Shown here: positions 61,124 through 64,000 of the stretch, one piece after another
How positions within the stretch are numbered: position 1 is the stretch's first letter
How the letters are laid out: every line of letters starts with the position of its first letter
DNA from: Pempheris klunzingeri
Taxonomy: Eukaryota; Chordata; Actinopteri; Acropomatiformes; Pempheridae
Direction: 5' to 3'
Assembly: GCF_042242105.1 (NCBI RefSeq)
Contig: NC_092019.1
Coordinates: 17,529,328-17,593,327, forward strand
Length of the DNA stretch: 64,000 nucleotides
Notes under the pieces: generated by a model
The model's input: only the letters and a program-made list of their open reading frames with translations
What the model was told of the DNA's origin: nothing
The model's database searches: none
Translations under genes and position numbers: made by a program

Positions 61124-64000
61124 GGGGGTTAAAGGGAGGGAACTGAGAATGTATACCTCTAAACATAAACATCCTGCATACAACAAAGGCAGTTTCTGGT
61201 TGGACAGAAAGATTTTTCAAAAAGGTTCAGGGGGCGTTATACAAAGGACATGGATGGATTGTCTTGTCTCACTGCAAAACAATTGAAGATATAGATAAAT
61301 TACTCATTTGGCACATTATTTTGGCACAAGGCAGGAAAGGAATCTTTTTGGGGAGGCAGATTGTACAACACAGATTTTACCAAATAGTGTCTGACGTGAT
61401 TTGTAACCTTTTGAGATTTTCACAGACGTCAGTAAACTGAGCCAACTGGCTGGAAATTTCCAAACACTTGAGACTCATTCAGTCTGACCTCTCCACTTTG
61501 GTTTTCCCAGATCTTTTAGTAAAAACTTCCAGATACCTTCTCACCTTGATCCACAGCGAGGTCGCCACCGGCTCCTCCTGTTATTCAGCCTTTCCACCTA
61601 CCTAGTCCCCCCACTTCCTCGAGGCCTCAAGATTTGGTGGAGCCATAGGCGTTCCCAGACCTCGGAGGCCCTGACACCTACTTTGTCCTCTGATCTGGGT
61701 TTTCCCAATCTGTGTCAGACTGGGAGCAGAACTGTAATCGACCTCCCTCACCCTACGTGTCTGCTAGAACGGCCGTCCAGCTGACCGACCACAGTGTGTG
61801 GATATATCTCACTCATAAGCCTTTGAACCATCAGATTCTGTCATCCGTCCTTGCCAAATCAGGATGTGTATTATTTTGCTCTCGTCTTTTCTTTGCTCTG
61901 TCTGTTTTAGCTCTGGCTCAGTCTGCTCACTCAGTGGCACTGCATGCAGGCATCCTGCTTTCCCATGACTCCCCTCACCCTCTCATGCACTCTGTGGTTT
62001 GGGGAATTCACCGTTTCCCAGGGTAGCTGTTTTTGGAGCTCATCTGTGTGTGTGTATGTGCGCATGTGTGTGTTAGCCATCTGTATGAACATGTCATTAA
62101 CACAGTCTACATGTTATACATCATCTGGAACAAATTTATCTAATATATCCTATGATTGTGTGGTGCCCCAAAATTTAGAGTGATTCATGTGTATGTGTGT
62201 CTGCATGCTCCGAGCGACCTCACATCATATTGCATTACTCTGACAGTGCACTAAGCTTAATGTCTCTGCACATTTGATCTTGTGTGCATGTGTCTTTTCT
62301 TGACTTCAAGAGGCTGATCAAATGCCAAACTATATGTAACCACTTCCCACCCAGCGCTCTGGGTTTGACCACAGTTGACCAAGGTCAGCTCGCAGTCACA
62401 CAGTAACGCTCACATGCACTACGACCCCTCTTGTGCACTGTGTGTGTGTGTGGTGGAGTACTACAGTATGGCCAGACATGGCTGTGCATTTAACCCGTAG
62501 TCAGGGGCAGAAACCGGGTGTAGGAAATGCCAAGTCATACTTTCCGAAACCCACCCGCCCACACCCTACACACGCGCACACAAACACTCACACACAGCCA
62601 TACCGTGCAGACGCACATGACCACAGTCACAAACAGACTTTCTTTCCAGTGTGTGAACTCACATCTGTTTCCTGACAACAATAATAGCTACAGATCGAGC
62701 GGGTAGAGGCCCAGCTAACAGGTGTCTGCTCTTTGACAGTCATGAAGAAACAACCTGATGATGACCAAGAAGTGTCACCAGTAAAAATACAGCTTTCACA
62801 AGGTGAAAATGGCCTGACCACACACTTACTTGTGCATGTTACGGCACTGTTATGTTACCGGGTGTCTTGTTTATTTTTTTTTCCATCAAAGTTAATTAAA
62901 GGACAGTGATTTTCCACTACAGCTTGCATGATTAAGAGTTTGCAGTCAGATATAAGCCTGTATTTGTCTTCACAGCAGGCAAGATATGCCTCATTCTAAC
63001 ACACATTAAGACTGTACAAACATCCTGTGGTGTTTATATGTGGCACATTGATGCTATACTGACATCGTCTGTGGTTAGCACAAGGTAGATGTGCAATGCG
63101 AGCGAGAGGGCTGCTAACCATATTAAGGTTAGCCTCAGACTGGGGCTGTGTACATTTCCCCACTTAGTCACATAAACTGCCATTCACCTGCAAACCACAC
63201 ACATTCTTCAGTCAGAATACTCATGCATACTTTTAATTTACTCTGTTGAAATGTGCAATGCAAATTAGTTTTGAAACACTAATTACCAAGTAGATTTAAA
63301 GTGTGATTTTGTTTAACTCTTTGTATTAAATTCAACATTTTAGGGCTGCAACTAATAGTTACTTTCATTATAAATTAATCTACACTTCAGTTAATTATAT
63401 ATTTATTAATGGTTCTACAGTCCAGTGTTTTGAAGTAGCTCACAACTTCAGGGCATTAAGTTTATAATTAGATTAAAATGCATATGTCCTTACATTTGAG
63501 AGGTTATAACTTGAAAATGTTTTTTATTTCTAAATTGAAAAATAAAGAAATAAAAATGAGTGAAGCTTGAAACTGTTACAGATTTATTTCTCGTCAATCA
63601 ATTATTCAAGTAAGAGTTTCAGTACTAAAATGTTTAGTTAACAACCAACACGTGCCACCATTTCAAACATAAAAGAATGCACAATTTGGAATTCCCAAAG
63701 TGAAATATAACAAAGAAATCAAAATGAGAGAACAAGAAAGCAAAAGAAAAGGGAGGCAGTGCTGTTTTTGCAGACTCACTGAGTCACATACAGTACATGT
63801 AGGACAGCAACACAGAGTGCAAAAAGATAAAAGCGAATAAATTCTGCAGATTCACATAAACCACACATACTTCCTATACAGTAACAGTACATCCTCGTAC
63901 ACATCTGTATGGTTTCACACACAAATGCATGACATTTCTCTCTCTCTCACACACACACCTTTTACTATATTCATATTTTTGAAAAAAGAACACAAACATA
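61004..64000. other. 5' flank of aicda and right-edge spacer
   Basis: It includes a (GT)n microsatellite at 61091-61122. A more GC-rich patch at about 61560-62030 has one chance open frame without family signature. Further right the DNA is AT-rich with (CA)n and (CT)n runs near 63940. I see no exon of another gene. Upstream non-coding aicda exon parts may lie just above 61003. Confidence 0.5.
61091..61122. repeat. (GT)n microsatellite
   Basis: About sixteen GT units directly upstream of the aicda start codon region (about 90 bases away on the coding strand). Confidence 0.92.

Noticed and set aside
61712-62026. Plus-strand frame of 104 codons in the GC-richer patch
   Set aside because: No domain and no splice context; composition explains the lack of stops.

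Overview
This is a teleost fish genomic window, probably from a percomorph-type ray-finned fish. Genes are small and multi-exon with GT-AG introns. Introns and spacers are AT-rich and carry (GT)n and (AG)n microsatellites, Tc1 and hAT DNA transposon copies and short interspersed repeats of types common in fish. The gene models were spliced by eye from the raw sequence. Eight recognised genes close in frame from start to stop.

Layout, left to right. (1) 453-541 (+) is the last coding exon of a gene that starts outside the window; I do not recognise it. (2) 2281-6128 (-) is a GSG1-like claudin-type membrane protein. (3) 9203-11447 (-) is atg12, head to head with (4) isoc2 at 11941-14911 (+), across a spacer with CCAAT boxes. 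An internally deleted Tc1-like transposon sits in isoc2 intron 3. (5) 15790-19872 (+) is a forkhead factor of the FOXJ2/FOXJ3 type. It runs tail to tail into (6) epn1 at 21801-30172 (-, epsin-1, non-coding 5' exon near 34.1 kb). (7) 34313-36360 (+) is a possible 70-residue, three-exon gene sharing the epn1 promoter region. (8) 39062-43290 (+) is an SBK2/SBK3-like kinase. (9) A spacer of about 6.5 kb holds repeats. (10) 49789-51457 (+) is mfap5. (11) 53554-58109 (-) is necap1. (12) 59267-61003 (-) is aicda, activation-induced cytidine deaminase. The rest, to 64000, shows no recognisable gene.

The genes do not form a pathway. Epsin-1 and NECAP1 both act in AP-2/clathrin endocytosis, ATG12 in autophagy, AID in antibody diversification, MFAP5 in elastic microfibrils. 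The neighbourhood recalls two human blocks: ISOC2, SBK2/SBK3 and EPN1 (19q13.42), and FOXJ2, NECAP1, MFAP5 and AICDA (12p13.31), here interleaved. I see no prokaryote-style system and no convincing new biological system. The best leads are the possible 70-aa gene with a GC-AG intron, the acidic insert in the SBK kinase activation segment, a 20-base first coding exon of aicda, the split start codon of isoc2, and an 808-bp non-autonomous hAT-like element with a related copy 6.8 kb away.
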